Source: Janthinobacterium sp. J1-1
GTDB taxonomy: Bacteria; Pseudomonadota; Gammaproteobacteria; Burkholderiales; Burkholderiaceae_D
Assembly (NCBI RefSeq): GCF_030944405.1
Contig: NZ_CP132339.1
Span: forward strand, 4,712,001-4,776,000
DNA: 64,000 nt
Reading direction: 5' to 3'
In this document: in pieces, positions 8,090 through 15,628 of the stretch
Layout of the letters: every line of letters starts with the position of its first letter
How positions within the stretch are numbered: the first letter of the stretch is position 1
Program-made: the position numbers and the translations under genes
Notes under the pieces: model-generated
Seen by the model: only the letters and a program-made list of their open reading frames with translations
The model's database searches: none
What the model was told of the DNA's origin: nothing

Positions 8090-9320
8090 ATTGGCCTTGC
8101 GGTTTGCGCCGGCCCAGCGCGGCGGCGGCCAGCAGCACCGCCGTCGCCGCCACCGCATACGGCGCCCCCGCATGCAGGCCATACAGCCAGGCGCTGGCCA
8201 GCGGACCGCCCATGCGCGCAATCGACTGTTGCGCCTGGTTCGCGCCCTGCACCTCGCCCTGGCGTCCGGCCGGCGCCGCGTCGGCGATCAGCGCGCTGAC
8301 GGACGGCTGAAACAGGCCGTCGCCGAAGGTGAACATGGCGATGCCGCCAGCCAGCAGCGGCAGCACGGGAAACAGGCCCAGCAGTGCCAGCAGCAGCAAG
8401 CCGCACGCATTGATCAGCAGGCCGGCCGTGGCGACGCGCCGTTCGCCAAAGCGCGGCAGCAGCCAGGTCGCGACCAGCCCCTGGCTGACGATATCCATCA
8501 CGCCGATACCGGCCAGCACGAAACCGATGGCGGCGGGCCCGAAAGCGAGCAACTCCTTCAGCATCACCGCCAGGTTCGATTGCAGCACCACGCTGCCGAA
8601 GGCAAAACAGAACACCACGCCGAACAGCAGGCGCAGGCGCCGTTCACGCAGGGCTGCGGCCAGCTGGCTGATGGCGTTGAAGCGGCCGCCTTGAGGGGGC
8701 GCACTGCGCTTGCCAGGAGGCAGGCTTTCCGGCAGGTAGCGCTGGACCAGCCAGGCGTTCACCAGCGCCAGCGCGCTGGCGCCATACAGCGGCGCGGACA
8801 ATGATAGCTGCCCCAGCAAGCCGCCAAGCACCGGCCCCAGCATGAAACCGAGACCGCCGGCCACGCCCAGCAGGCCAAACGCGGGTCCGCGCTCGGCCGG
8901 GGCATGGGTATCGGCGACATAGGCGTACAGGGTGGAAATGCTGCCGGCCGTCAGGCCTTCCATCACGCGCCCCAGCACCAGCACCCACAGCGCGCCGCCG
9001 ATACCGAACACAGCAAAACCGAGGGCCGAGCCGCACAGCGACAGCAGCAGTACCGGGCGCCGGCCATGGCGGTCGCTCAGCGCCCCCAGCACGGGCGCGG
9101 CAACAAACGAACACAGCGCGTATACGGCCAGGATCAGCGCGACCCAGAAAGCGACCTCGCCGGCGACAACATAACGCGCCACCGAGAACGGCAGCACGGG
9201 AATAATCAGGGTAAAACCGGCGAAATTGAGAAAGACGGACAGCAGCAAAATGCCGCTGCGGCCTTTGAAGATGGCGGAAAAACGGGTGGCGAGCGAGGTC
9301 GCCGCTTGGGGATAATGCAT
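8088..9320 (-). CDS. MFS transporter, multidrug/tetracycline-efflux type
   Basis: The 410-residue protein has about twelve hydrophobic segments and the MFS motif A between TM2 and TM3 (GALSDRHGRRPVLLLS). The N-terminal half also shows the TM5 motif GPVLGGLLG, a hallmark of drug:H+ antiporters of the TetA/DHA1 group. The start is set at 9320, where CAGGAG lies six bases upstream; longer in-frame starts up to 9455 would add a hydrophilic tail of 45 residues. Substrate cannot be told. It is convergent with mesXD and separated from it by the terminator at 8067. Confidence 0.85.
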   Translation of the reverse strand: MHYPQAATSLATRFSAIFKGRSGILLLSVFLNFAGFTLIIPVLPFSVARYVVAGEVAFWVALILAVYALCSFVAAPVLGALSDRHGRRPVLLLSLCGSALGFAVFGIGGALWVLVLGRVMEGLTAGSISTLYAYVADTHAPAERGPAFGLLGVAGGLGFMLGPVLGGLLGQLSLSAPLYGASALALVNAWLVQRYLPESLPPGKRSAPPQGGRFNAISQLAAALRERRLRLLFGVVFCFAFGSVVLQSNLAVMLKELLAFGPAAIGFVLAGIGVMDIVSQGLVATWLLPRFGERRVATAGLLINACGLLLLALLGLFPVLPLLAGGIAMFTFGDGLFQPSVSALIADAAPAGRQGEVQGANQAQQSIARMGGPLASAWLYGLHAGAPYAVAATAVLLAAAALGRRKPQGQ

Positions 9321-9554
9321 GTACTGCTCCTGGGCTTGGCCCGACCGGAGCGGTTCATCGACATGAGAACCACACGGACGAACCACGGACGCCAAACGGC
9401 ATCCAGATTCGTCGAGGGGACTCATGCATAAAGCAAGGAACAGAACTTTCATCATGGGCGATGAAAGGATTTGGGCTTACCTATGACCAAATCTGCCTTT
9501 TCCGACAGGGGCATTCTAGGGCATGCGGAAGAAAATTGCCAGACGGATCCGCGG

Positions 9555-10235
9555 TCAGTGGCCGGCGCGCGACACCATGCCTTCCAGGATCAGGTCGATT
9601 CCCACCAGAAAATCAGCACGGTCGTCGTGCGCGCTCATCTGCGCCGCGACACTGCGCACGAAGGGATAGGCTTGCGCATCGAGCTGCGACCAGCTGGCGG
9701 CCACCGCACCCAGTACCTCGGCCCGGCCGGCGCCGCGCAGACGGGCGGCCTGGGCGTTGGCGGCGTTCTGGCCGCCGACGCCGAGTATGTAGTTCAGCAA
9801 GGCCGAGATGGTGGCCCAGTGTTTTTCCGGTGCCACGCCCAGCGCGCGCACCTGCTGGCCCAGGCATTCGATAATGCGCACCATCGTCAATTGCCCCGCC
9901 GTCCAGGTCAGCGCCGCACCGATCCAGGGGTGCGCATCCATCGCGTCGAACATGGCCAGCGCCACGCCGCGCACGGTCTGCGCGGGCGCCGCGCCCGCCG
10001 CACCCAGGTCCACCGTGCGCGACACGATGGCGTCGCAGGCCGCCACCAGCAGGTCGTGCTTGCTGGCGATATGCCCGTAGATGGCGCCCGGCCCGGTGGC
10101 CAGCCGTTCGGACAGGGTGCGGAAGGTCAGCGCGGCCTCGCCTCCGCTGTCGAGCAACTCGATCGAGGCGGCAATGATGCGCTCGCGCGACAGCGCATCG
10201 TCGCGGCGGGGACGGCGTGGTGTTTTTTCAGTCAT
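9555..10235 (-). CDS. TetR-family transcriptional repressor
   Basis: The 226-residue product begins with a typical TetR helix-turn-helix: RERIIAASIELLDSGGEAALTFRTL, then SERLATGPGAIYGHIASKHDLL (about residues 17-62). The rest is a helical ligand-binding domain. It is transcribed divergently from a TetX-like monooxygenase, and the 81-base gap is filled with palindromes, so it most likely represses both genes and is released by a small aromatic or drug-like compound. The start is set at 10235; the frame extends further upstream on the minus strand but runs through the operators and into the opposite gene. Confidence 0.88.
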   Translation of the reverse strand: MTEKTPRRPRRDDALSRERIIAASIELLDSGGEAALTFRTLSERLATGPGAIYGHIASKHDLLVAACDAIVSRTVDLGAAGAAPAQTVRGVALAMFDAMDAHPWIGAALTWTAGQLTMVRIIECLGQQVRALGVAPEKHWATISALLNYILGVGGQNAANAQAARLRGAGRAEVLGAVAASWSQLDAQAYPFVRSVAAQMSAHDDRADFLVGIDLILEGMVSRAGH

Positions 10236-10252
10236 GCCGCATCTTGACACAA

Positions 10253-10290
10253 ATGGAATTCCATTCCAATATATTGGAACAACGTTCCAA
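10253..10290. promoter_or_regulatory. Stacked palindromic operators between tetR-type gene and monooxygenase
   Basis: Three palindromes lie in 38 bases: ATGGAATTCCAT (10253-10264), CCAATATATTGG (10266-10277) and TTGGAAC-AAC-GTTCCAA (10274-10290). The half site GGAA/TTCC recurs in the outer two. The longest, 17 bases with perfect 7-base arms, is the best candidate for TetR dimer binding. Both divergent promoters must overlap this stretch. Confidence 0.7.
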
Positions 10291-10316
10291 ACCATGATCA
10301 ACCAGGAAAAATCACC

Positions 10317-11435
10317 ATGAAAACACCGGTCACCATTATCGGCGCGGGCCTGGGCGGCCTCGTGCTGGCCCGCGTGCTGCATCTGCACGGCATCGCCGCC
10401 ACGGTCTACGAAGCGGAAGCCTGCGCCACGTCGCGCGCGCAGGGCGGCATGCTCGACATCCACGACTACAACGGCCAGCTGGCCCTGCAGGCGGCGGGGC
10501 TGATGGCACAATTTCACGCGCTGATCCTGGAAGGCCGGCAGGCGATGCGCGTGCTGGAGCGCGACGGCACCGTCCTGCTCGACGAACCCGACGATGGTTC
10601 GGGCACGCGCCCGGAAGTGCAGCGTGGCGAGCTGCGGCAAATGTTGCTCGATTCCTTGCCCGCCGGTACCGTGCAATGGAATCACAAGGTCAGCAGTGTG
10701 GCTGCGCTGGGCAATGGCCGTCACGCCGTCGCGTTTGCGCATGGGGCCACAGTTGAAACGTCATTACTGGTGGGCGCCGACGGCGCCTGGTCGCGGGTAC
10801 GGCCCTTGTTATCGAGCGCGACGCCCGGCTATATCGGCACCTCGTATGTGGAAACGTGGCTGCACGATGCCGGGGCGCGGCATCCGGCCAGCGCGCAGAT
10901 CGTCGGCGGCGGGCAGATGTGCGCGCCGGCACAGGGCCATTCGATCATGGCGCATCGCGAACGCGGCGAGACCTTGCACGCCTATGTCATGCTGGCCAGG
11001 CCGCTGGCCTGGTTTGACGATATCGATTTTACGGACCAGGCCGCGGCCGGCGCGCGTATTGCAAGGCAATTCGACGGCTGGGCGCCGGCATTGACGGCCC
11101 TGATCACAGACAGCGACACGGCGCCGCTATTGCGCCCCCTGTACGCCCTGCCCGTCGATCACCGCTGGGAGCGGGTGCCCGGCGTCACGCTGCTTGGCGA
11201 CGCGGCCCACCTGGCCGCTCCGAATGGCGAAGGCGCCAACCTGGCCATGCTGGACGGCGCCGAGCTGGGCCAGGCCCTGGCCGCCCATCCGGAGGATGTC
11301 GAGGCCGCATTGGCAAGTTATGAGCAGGCCATGTTCAGCCGCAGCGCACAGGCAGCCATGGAGGGCGAGCAGCTACAACGGCTGCTGACCGGCGACAACG
11401 CGGCCGCCAGGCTGGTCAGCATGCTGACATCATGA
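10317..11435 (+). CDS. FAD-dependent monooxygenase, TetX/UbiH-like
   Basis: The 372-residue enzyme shows the three group A flavoprotein monooxygenase signatures: GAGLGGL for FAD ADP at residues 8-14, the DG motif (GADGAWSRVR) and the GD motif (LLGDAAHLAAPNGEGANLAML). The segment GGMLDIHDYNGQLAL resembles TetX, which hydroxylates tetracyclines. Whether this protein acts on tetracyclines, other antibiotics or an aromatic metabolite cannot be decided from sequence. It is controlled by the divergent TetR gene; the leader has AGGAAAA before the ATG. It converges with a small unknown gene and overlaps its end by six bases. Confidence 0.85.
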   Translation: MKTPVTIIGAGLGGLVLARVLHLHGIAATVYEAEACATSRAQGGMLDIHDYNGQLALQAAGLMAQFHALILEGRQAMRVLERDGTVLLDEPDDGSGTRPEVQRGELRQMLLDSLPAGTVQWNHKVSSVAALGNGRHAVAFAHGATVETSLLVGADGAWSRVRPLLSSATPGYIGTSYVETWLHDAGARHPASAQIVGGGQMCAPAQGHSIMAHRERGETLHAYVMLARPLAWFDDIDFTDQAAAGARIARQFDGWAPALTALITDSDTAPLLRPLYALPVDHRWERVPGVTLLGDAAHLAAPNGEGANLAMLDGAELGQALAAHPEDVEAALASYEQAMFSRSAQAAMEGEQLQRLLTGDNAAARLVSMLTS

Positions 11436-11759
11436 ACCGCCATCGCCATGGAAACATTCCCACGCCGCCGCTTCGATATCCTCGATGACATTGCCGTCCT
11501 CGTCCGTCACCGTAAACTGTTGCTGGCAACCGCCCAGGCTGGCCGCGCCGTCCAAGGCCAGCAGCATGGTGTACAGCGTGTCGCGCACCACCGTGTCCAG
11601 AATGGCTGTCAGCTGCAGCGCCTGCTGATCATCGAGTCCCAGCGTGGCGATCTTGGCGGCAACTTCGCTGCCGGACGCACGCTGCGTGAAATCGTTGACC
11701 AGCTCAGCCCTCAGTGCATTGCAGTGGCCGGCGAATTGTGCGCCATCCATGGCCGGCAT
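11430..11759 (-). CDS. Hypothetical protein, acidic, about 109 residues
   Basis: No family was recognised. The protein is acidic, helical in its middle (LDDQQALQLTAILDTVVRDTLYTMLLAL) and ends with a FTVTDEDGNVIEDIEAAAWECFHG segment. The start is the ATG at 11759, which overlaps the stop codon of the upstream gene (TGATG); a GTG at 11762 is also possible. Tight coupling to the preceding small gene suggests the two act together. Both look cytoplasmic. Confidence 0.6.
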   Translation of the reverse strand: MPAMDGAQFAGHCNALRAELVNDFTQRASGSEVAAKIATLGLDDQQALQLTAILDTVVRDTLYTMLLALDGAASLGGCQQQFTVTDEDGNVIEDIEAAAWECFHGDGGS

Positions 11760-12013
11760 CACTCGAACGGATTGTCGACCGTCTTGACCTCGGGCGGCGG
11801 CAACTGCTTGGGCAGTTCCTGCTGTTCCAGTTGCGCCACCACCTCGCCGAGCAGCTTGTGCAGCTGTTTGGCCAGTGCCAGGCCGGCCTGGTCCAGGGTC
11901 AGGTCCAGGTCGCCACTGAGGCTGACGCGGTCGAGGCGGTTTTCCACGCTCAAAGTGCCGATATTGAGCACATCGCTTTCATTGGCGTAGGGAACGAATT
12001 TTTTTGCGCACAT
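11759..12013 (-). CDS. Hypothetical small protein (84 aa)
   Basis: No family was recognised. It reads like a cytoplasmic protein with beta strands (DVLNIGTLSVENRLDRVSLSGDLDLT), a helix (QAGLALAKQLHKLLGEVVAQLEQQ) and a proline-rich tail. It is co-directional with, and nine bases after, the nuclease gene, and its stop codon overlaps the next start. The three genes (nuclease, this one, 11430) look like one transcription unit. Confidence 0.6.
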   Translation of the reverse strand: MCAKKFVPYANESDVLNIGTLSVENRLDRVSLSGDLDLTLDQAGLALAKQLHKLLGEVVAQLEQQELPKQLPPPEVKTVDNPFE

Positions 12014-12022
12014 GGGGTGGCC

Positions 12023-12808
12023 TTATTTGAACTTTTTGCTGTTGATCTTGGGCAAGCTGAGCATGCGCAGCTTTTGCTGGCGCGTCAGCGACGGTAACAG
12101 ATTGATGCCAAGCTTGTCTTCCAGTTGGGCGATGCTCAGCACTTCATAGTCCCTGGTATCGGTGTTGGCGATAAAGTAGGCGGCGCCGGCGCCCTGGCGC
12201 GGGCTGTAGACGGCCTTGTACAAATGGCTGGGGACGAGCACCCGGCCCACTTTGCGCAAGTTGCCTCCGATAAAGGCCGGCCCTGTGATCACATACAGCG
12301 CGCCTTCCTTCTTGGCCATCTTGCGCACGGCGCCTTCGATGCCGGCCCATACATAGCGGTTGTTGCGCGCATCTTGCGGCACCATATTGGCCAGGGTAAA
12401 ACTGTCCTGCTGGCTGCGGCGGTCGGGCATGTCGCCATTCGGCGCCATATGTCCGCGGTCGAAGCCGCTGCGCGCATAATCGGCCAGTTCGGCGCGCTGG
12501 CCGGCGGGCAGCTTGCGTTCCGCATGAAACGAGTTTTCGCGCGACAAATCCTGCGCCGCTTCGACATTGCTGGCCGTCAGGTGCTCGGCCGACCACAGCG
12601 GCGTGCGCGTGACACCGGAATGCATGACGCCAAACACGGTGTAGCACAGCTCGGTGGTCGATACGTCCAGCTTGGGATTGGTGATTTCGGGCGGCCGGCC
12701 ATCGACATAATGTGCGGGACAGGCGGCGGCCCAGGCGGTGTTCGCGGCCAGCGCTGTCGCCAGCAGGCCGCACGCCAGGCCGAGCCTGGCGATGGTACGT
12801 TGAATCAT
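12023..12808 (-). CDS. Secreted DNA/RNA non-specific endonuclease (NUC1/Serratia type)
   Basis: The 261-residue protein has a signal peptide ending near AANTAWAA and the beta-beta-alpha-metal nuclease signature DRGHMAP (H120 as general base), with the metal-binding Asn in NMVPQDARNN (N141/N149). These enzymes cut single- and double-stranded DNA and RNA outside the cytoplasm, for nutrient recovery or defence against extracellular DNA. No immunity protein is obvious, as expected for an exported nuclease, but the two small downstream genes have unknown roles. A purine-rich AGGGAATC precedes the ATG. Confidence 0.88.
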   Translation of the reverse strand: MIQRTIARLGLACGLLATALAANTAWAAACPAHYVDGRPPEITNPKLDVSTTELCYTVFGVMHSGVTRTPLWSAEHLTASNVEAAQDLSRENSFHAERKLPAGQRAELADYARSGFDRGHMAPNGDMPDRRSQQDSFTLANMVPQDARNNRYVWAGIEGAVRKMAKKEGALYVITGPAFIGGNLRKVGRVLVPSHLYKAVYSPRQGAGAAYFIANTDTRDYEVLSIAQLEDKLGINLLPSLTRQQKLRMLSLPKINSKKFK

Positions 12809-12947
12809 GATTCCCTGGTTTCAAATTCTTGCAAAGCAGCATTCTAGCGGACGCCAGCCGCAGCCGACAAACGACATGCGCAGCCGTGCGCGCATCTGCT
12901 AAGATTGAACCGATTTGTCGGTATCCCTATCAAGCATTGGAGAGCAT

Positions 12948-13475
12948 ATGATCAAGAAGACCTTGCTGCTGATTGCCATTTTCGTTGCCGGCGTGCTCGG
13001 CTTTGCCACCACCAAGCCGGATATCTTCAAGGTGCAGCGCGAAGTGAGCATCAAGGCGCCGCCGCAGAAGATCGCCGCGCTGATCACCGATTTCCGCGAG
13101 TGGAAAACCTGGTCGCCCTGGGAAACGCTCGATCCCGGCATGCAGCGCACCTACAGCGGCCCGGACAGCGGCAAGGGCGCGCGCTATGCGTGGCAGGGCA
13201 ATGACAAGGTGGGCGCCGGCCGCATGGAAATCATCGAGGCGCCCGGCCCCGAGCGCACCGTGATCAAGCTCGACTTCCTGCAGCCCTACGTCAGCCACAA
13301 CACCACCATCTTCACCCTGGCACCCGACGGGGACGGAACGCGGGTCAACTGGACCATGACCGGCCCCACCCCGTATGCCAGCAAGGTCATGAATGTATTT
13401 GTCAGCATGGACACCCTGATCGGCAAGGATTTCGACAAGGGCCTGGCGCAATTGAAGCAGGCCGTGGAGGACTGA
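12948..13475 (+). CDS. SRPBCC (START/Bet v 1-like) protein with N-terminal membrane anchor
   Basis: The 175-residue protein starts with a hydrophobic segment (KKTLLLIAIFVAGVLGF) that may be a signal anchor, followed by a polyketide cyclase/START-like domain: IKAPPQKIAALITDFREWKTW at the start and a long C-terminal helix (LIGKDFDKGLAQLKQAVED). Members bind small hydrophobic ligands; the function of this one is unknown. GGAGAG five bases upstream sets the start at 12948 rather than the earlier ATG at 12915. It stands alone between the nuclease and phc genes. Confidence 0.8.
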   Translation: MIKKTLLLIAIFVAGVLGFATTKPDIFKVQREVSIKAPPQKIAALITDFREWKTWSPWETLDPGMQRTYSGPDSGKGARYAWQGNDKVGAGRMEIIEAPGPERTVIKLDFLQPYVSHNTTIFTLAPDGDGTRVNWTMTGPTPYASKVMNVFVSMDTLIGKDFDKGLAQLKQAVED

Positions 13476-13499
13476 TCGTCCGCTGCCACGGCGGGCCGG

Positions 13500-14513
13500 T
13501 CAGAACTGCTCGATCCACGCCGCCAGGTGATCGGGCGTGAGCGCCGGTTCGGCCTGCATCACCTTGCCCTGCAAGCCCTGCTCGCTGGCATCGACCTGCA
13601 GCGACCAGCCGCGCCGCGCCAGCCACAGCAGGCTGGCCAGCCAGAAAGCGTGCGTCGACGAGACCGGCGTGCCGGTCGGCGCTTCCAGAAATTCCGTCAA
13701 CAAGCGGCTCTCAAGAAACAATATCGTGCCGCCAACGTCGCGCACCGCCGCGCCGAACACCGGCAGCAGCAGGTCGATGGTCTGCTCCACGCCGCGTCCC
13801 GGGTGCGCCGCTTCCAGCGCGTCGAGCTGCTGCCGCACATCGGCGCCGAAGGCGGTGCTGCGGAATGCCTCCGACGCGACCAGGTCGGCATAATCCATCA
13901 GCAGCCAGTCCGGTTCCGGCGCAATCACGCCGGCCGTCAAGGCGGCCGACAGATACGCTTCCACCGGCAATTGCTGCTCCGGCCCGGCCAGGCTGGCACA
14001 CAGGCTGTACAGGCAGCCGATGCGGTTGGCGACCGCCTGGCGCTGGCGCACCAGCAGCTTTTCGCGCAGCAACTGGGCGTGCTCGCTGCGCAGCTGCGCC
14101 AGCGCCAGCGCCTGCTTCAACTCCATGCGCAGCGCCGCGATATCCCACGGCTTCTGGATATAGCGGTGGATCTGGCCCTGGTTGACGGCCTCCACCGTAT
14201 GTTCCATCTCGGAATACGCGGTGGTGAGAATGCGCACGATATGCGGATGGCGGTCCCAGGCATACGACAGCAATTCATTGCCGTAGGCGCCAGGCATGCG
14301 CTGGTCGGAGACCAGCACGGCGATCCGGGCCGCGTGTTCGTCGAGCACGCGCTTGCCCTCCTCGACCGACATGGCGGTCAGCACATGGGCCAGCGGCGAC
14401 ATGGCGCGCTGGAAATATTTGAGGGCGTTGGCCTCGTCATCGACATACAGTATCGTCGGCAAGGCGGGTACCGGCTCGCGCTGGGCCGGCAAAGGCAGAG
14501 GGGCGTCAATCAT
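13500..14513 (-). CDS. phcQ: PhcQ-like response regulator
   Basis: The 337-residue protein has a receiver domain (about residues 20-135) with the acidic pocket VDDE, phosphoacceptor D70 (VLVSDQRMPG) and the conserved switch Thr and Lys (TTAYS, QKPWD). The remaining 200 residues have no DNA-binding motif and are of the helical type seen in PhcQ. It is the last gene of a four-gene operon in the order phcB-phcS-phcR-phcQ, as in Ralstonia solanacearum, where PhcQ helps relay the 3-hydroxy fatty acid methyl ester signal. It overlaps phcR by eight bases. The gene name rests on domain layout and order. Confidence 0.75.
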   Translation of the reverse strand: MIDAPLPLPAQREPVPALPTILYVDDEANALKYFQRAMSPLAHVLTAMSVEEGKRVLDEHAARIAVLVSDQRMPGAYGNELLSYAWDRHPHIVRILTTAYSEMEHTVEAVNQGQIHRYIQKPWDIAALRMELKQALALAQLRSEHAQLLREKLLVRQRQAVANRIGCLYSLCASLAGPEQQLPVEAYLSAALTAGVIAPEPDWLLMDYADLVASEAFRSTAFGADVRQQLDALEAAHPGRGVEQTIDLLLPVFGAAVRDVGGTILFLESRLLTEFLEAPTGTPVSSTHAFWLASLLWLARRGWSLQVDASEQGLQGKVMQAEPALTPDHLAAWIEQF

Positions 14514-15627
14514 GCTCGTTCCTTATAGTTACTGGAAAATTCAGGGTGACGGTGGTGGAACTGCCATGCTCGGTGGCGATAACTATGGTACCGCCGAACG
14601 ACTGCATCATGCGTTTGCAGAAGATCAGGTTCCAGCCCGGCGCTTGCGGGCCGGCGGTGGCCAGCGGATCGCGCAGCAGGTGTTCGGCCAGCTCAGGGCC
14701 GGCGCCGCCATCGGCATTTCTGCGCACGCTGATGCTGCCAGCCGTCACCGCCAGCACGATGGCCGGACTCGCATGGCCCTCGAGCGCGCGCAAGCTACTG
14801 CCCAGCACCGATGACAGGATCAGCGAAACGCAATGGGGTGACTCGGCAATGGCGAAATCGCCGCCCTCCTGCAGCGTGATGCAGGCGCGCTGGCGTGGCG
14901 TCATGGGGTAGCTGTCGAGCAAGCCGGCCAGCAGTTGCCGCGCACTGCTGCCGGTCCCGATGCCGGTCGCGGTCGCGGTCGCGGTGCCAGTGCCGGTCCC
15001 GGTCCCGGCCAGGCGCACGGTGTCGACAAAGCTGGCCAGCACCGCCAGGCAATAGCGCGCATTGTCATGCATCAGCGCCGCCGCTTCGGCGATCTCGGCC
15101 TCTTCGCCGTGCAGCGCGGTGGCGCGCCGTTCGATGCCGCGCGCAAAATTGGCCACCGCCGCCAGCGGCGTATTGAGTTCATGTTCCAGGAAGGCCAGCG
15201 ATTCGTCGATCGCCATCAGGCCCAGGCGGCGCGCCGCGCGGGCGCGCCCGGCCTGCACCGCCAGTTCCAGGGCGCGCAGCAGTTCGTTTGTCTCCAGCGG
15301 TTTTTCCAGCAGGCGGAACAGCGAGCCGGCGTTGATCAGTTCCAGCAGCACCTGCTTGTCGGCATAGGCGGTGGCCAGCATGCACACGATGTGCGGATAA
15401 CGGCGCTCGACTTCCGGCAGCAGCTCGCTGCCCAGGCGGCCCGGCATGCGGTAGTCGGTCACCAGCACGTCGATGCGCGCGCCGCTTTCGGCCAGCTGCG
15501 CCAGCGCCTGGTCGACGCCGGCGGCCGTCAGCACGCGGTAGCGCGCGCCGGCAAGATGGGCAAAATACTTGCACGCCAGTTCCTCGTCGTCCACATACAG
15601 CACCGTGGCGCGGCTGTCGAGTTCCAT
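14506..15627 (-). CDS. phcR: PhcR-like response regulator with C-terminal histidine-kinase module
   Basis: The 373-residue protein starts with a receiver domain (phosphoacceptor D58 in VLVTDYRMPG; KP at 109-110) and continues into a kinase-like module with H149 in FLEHELNTP. This unusual receiver-then-kinase order is the hallmark of PhcR. The ATP-binding half looks degenerate: where an N-box Asn is expected it reads LILSSVLGSSLRAL. Between the two halves is a Gly-Thr/Ala-Thr tract (residues 208-227) encoded by a hexanucleotide repeat. The ATG at 15627 directly follows the phcS stop codon and has GGAGGG upstream. Confidence 0.78.
   Translation of the reverse strand: MELDSRATVLYVDDEELACKYFAHLAGARYRVLTAAGVDQALAQLAESGARIDVLVTDYRMPGRLGSELLPEVERRYPHIVCMLATAYADKQVLLELINAGSLFRLLEKPLETNELLRALELAVQAGRARAARRLGLMAIDESLAFLEHELNTPLAAVANFARGIERRATALHGEEAEIAEAAALMHDNARYCLAVLASFVDTVRLAGTGTGTGTATATATGIGTGSSARQLLAGLLDSYPMTPRQRACITLQEGGDFAIAESPHCVSLILSSVLGSSLRALEGHASPAIVLAVTAGSISVRRNADGGAGPELAEHLLRDPLATAGPQAPGWNLIFCKRMMQSFGGTIVIATEHGSSTTVTLNFPVTIRNEHD
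14951..15010. repeat. Hexanucleotide tandem repeat inside phcR
   Basis: Ten imperfect 6-base units of the type CCGGTC/GCGGTC run without gap for 60 bases. On the coding (minus) strand they give an alternating Gly-Thr and Ala-Thr linker between the His-containing helix and the ATP-binding region of PhcR. Because the unit is six bases, gain or loss of copies keeps the frame and only changes linker length. Confidence 0.8.
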
Positions 15628-15628
15628 G

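Noticed and set aside
14951..15010. Possible CRISPR or minisatellite outside genes
   Set aside because: Units are six bases without spacers and lie within the phcR coding frame.
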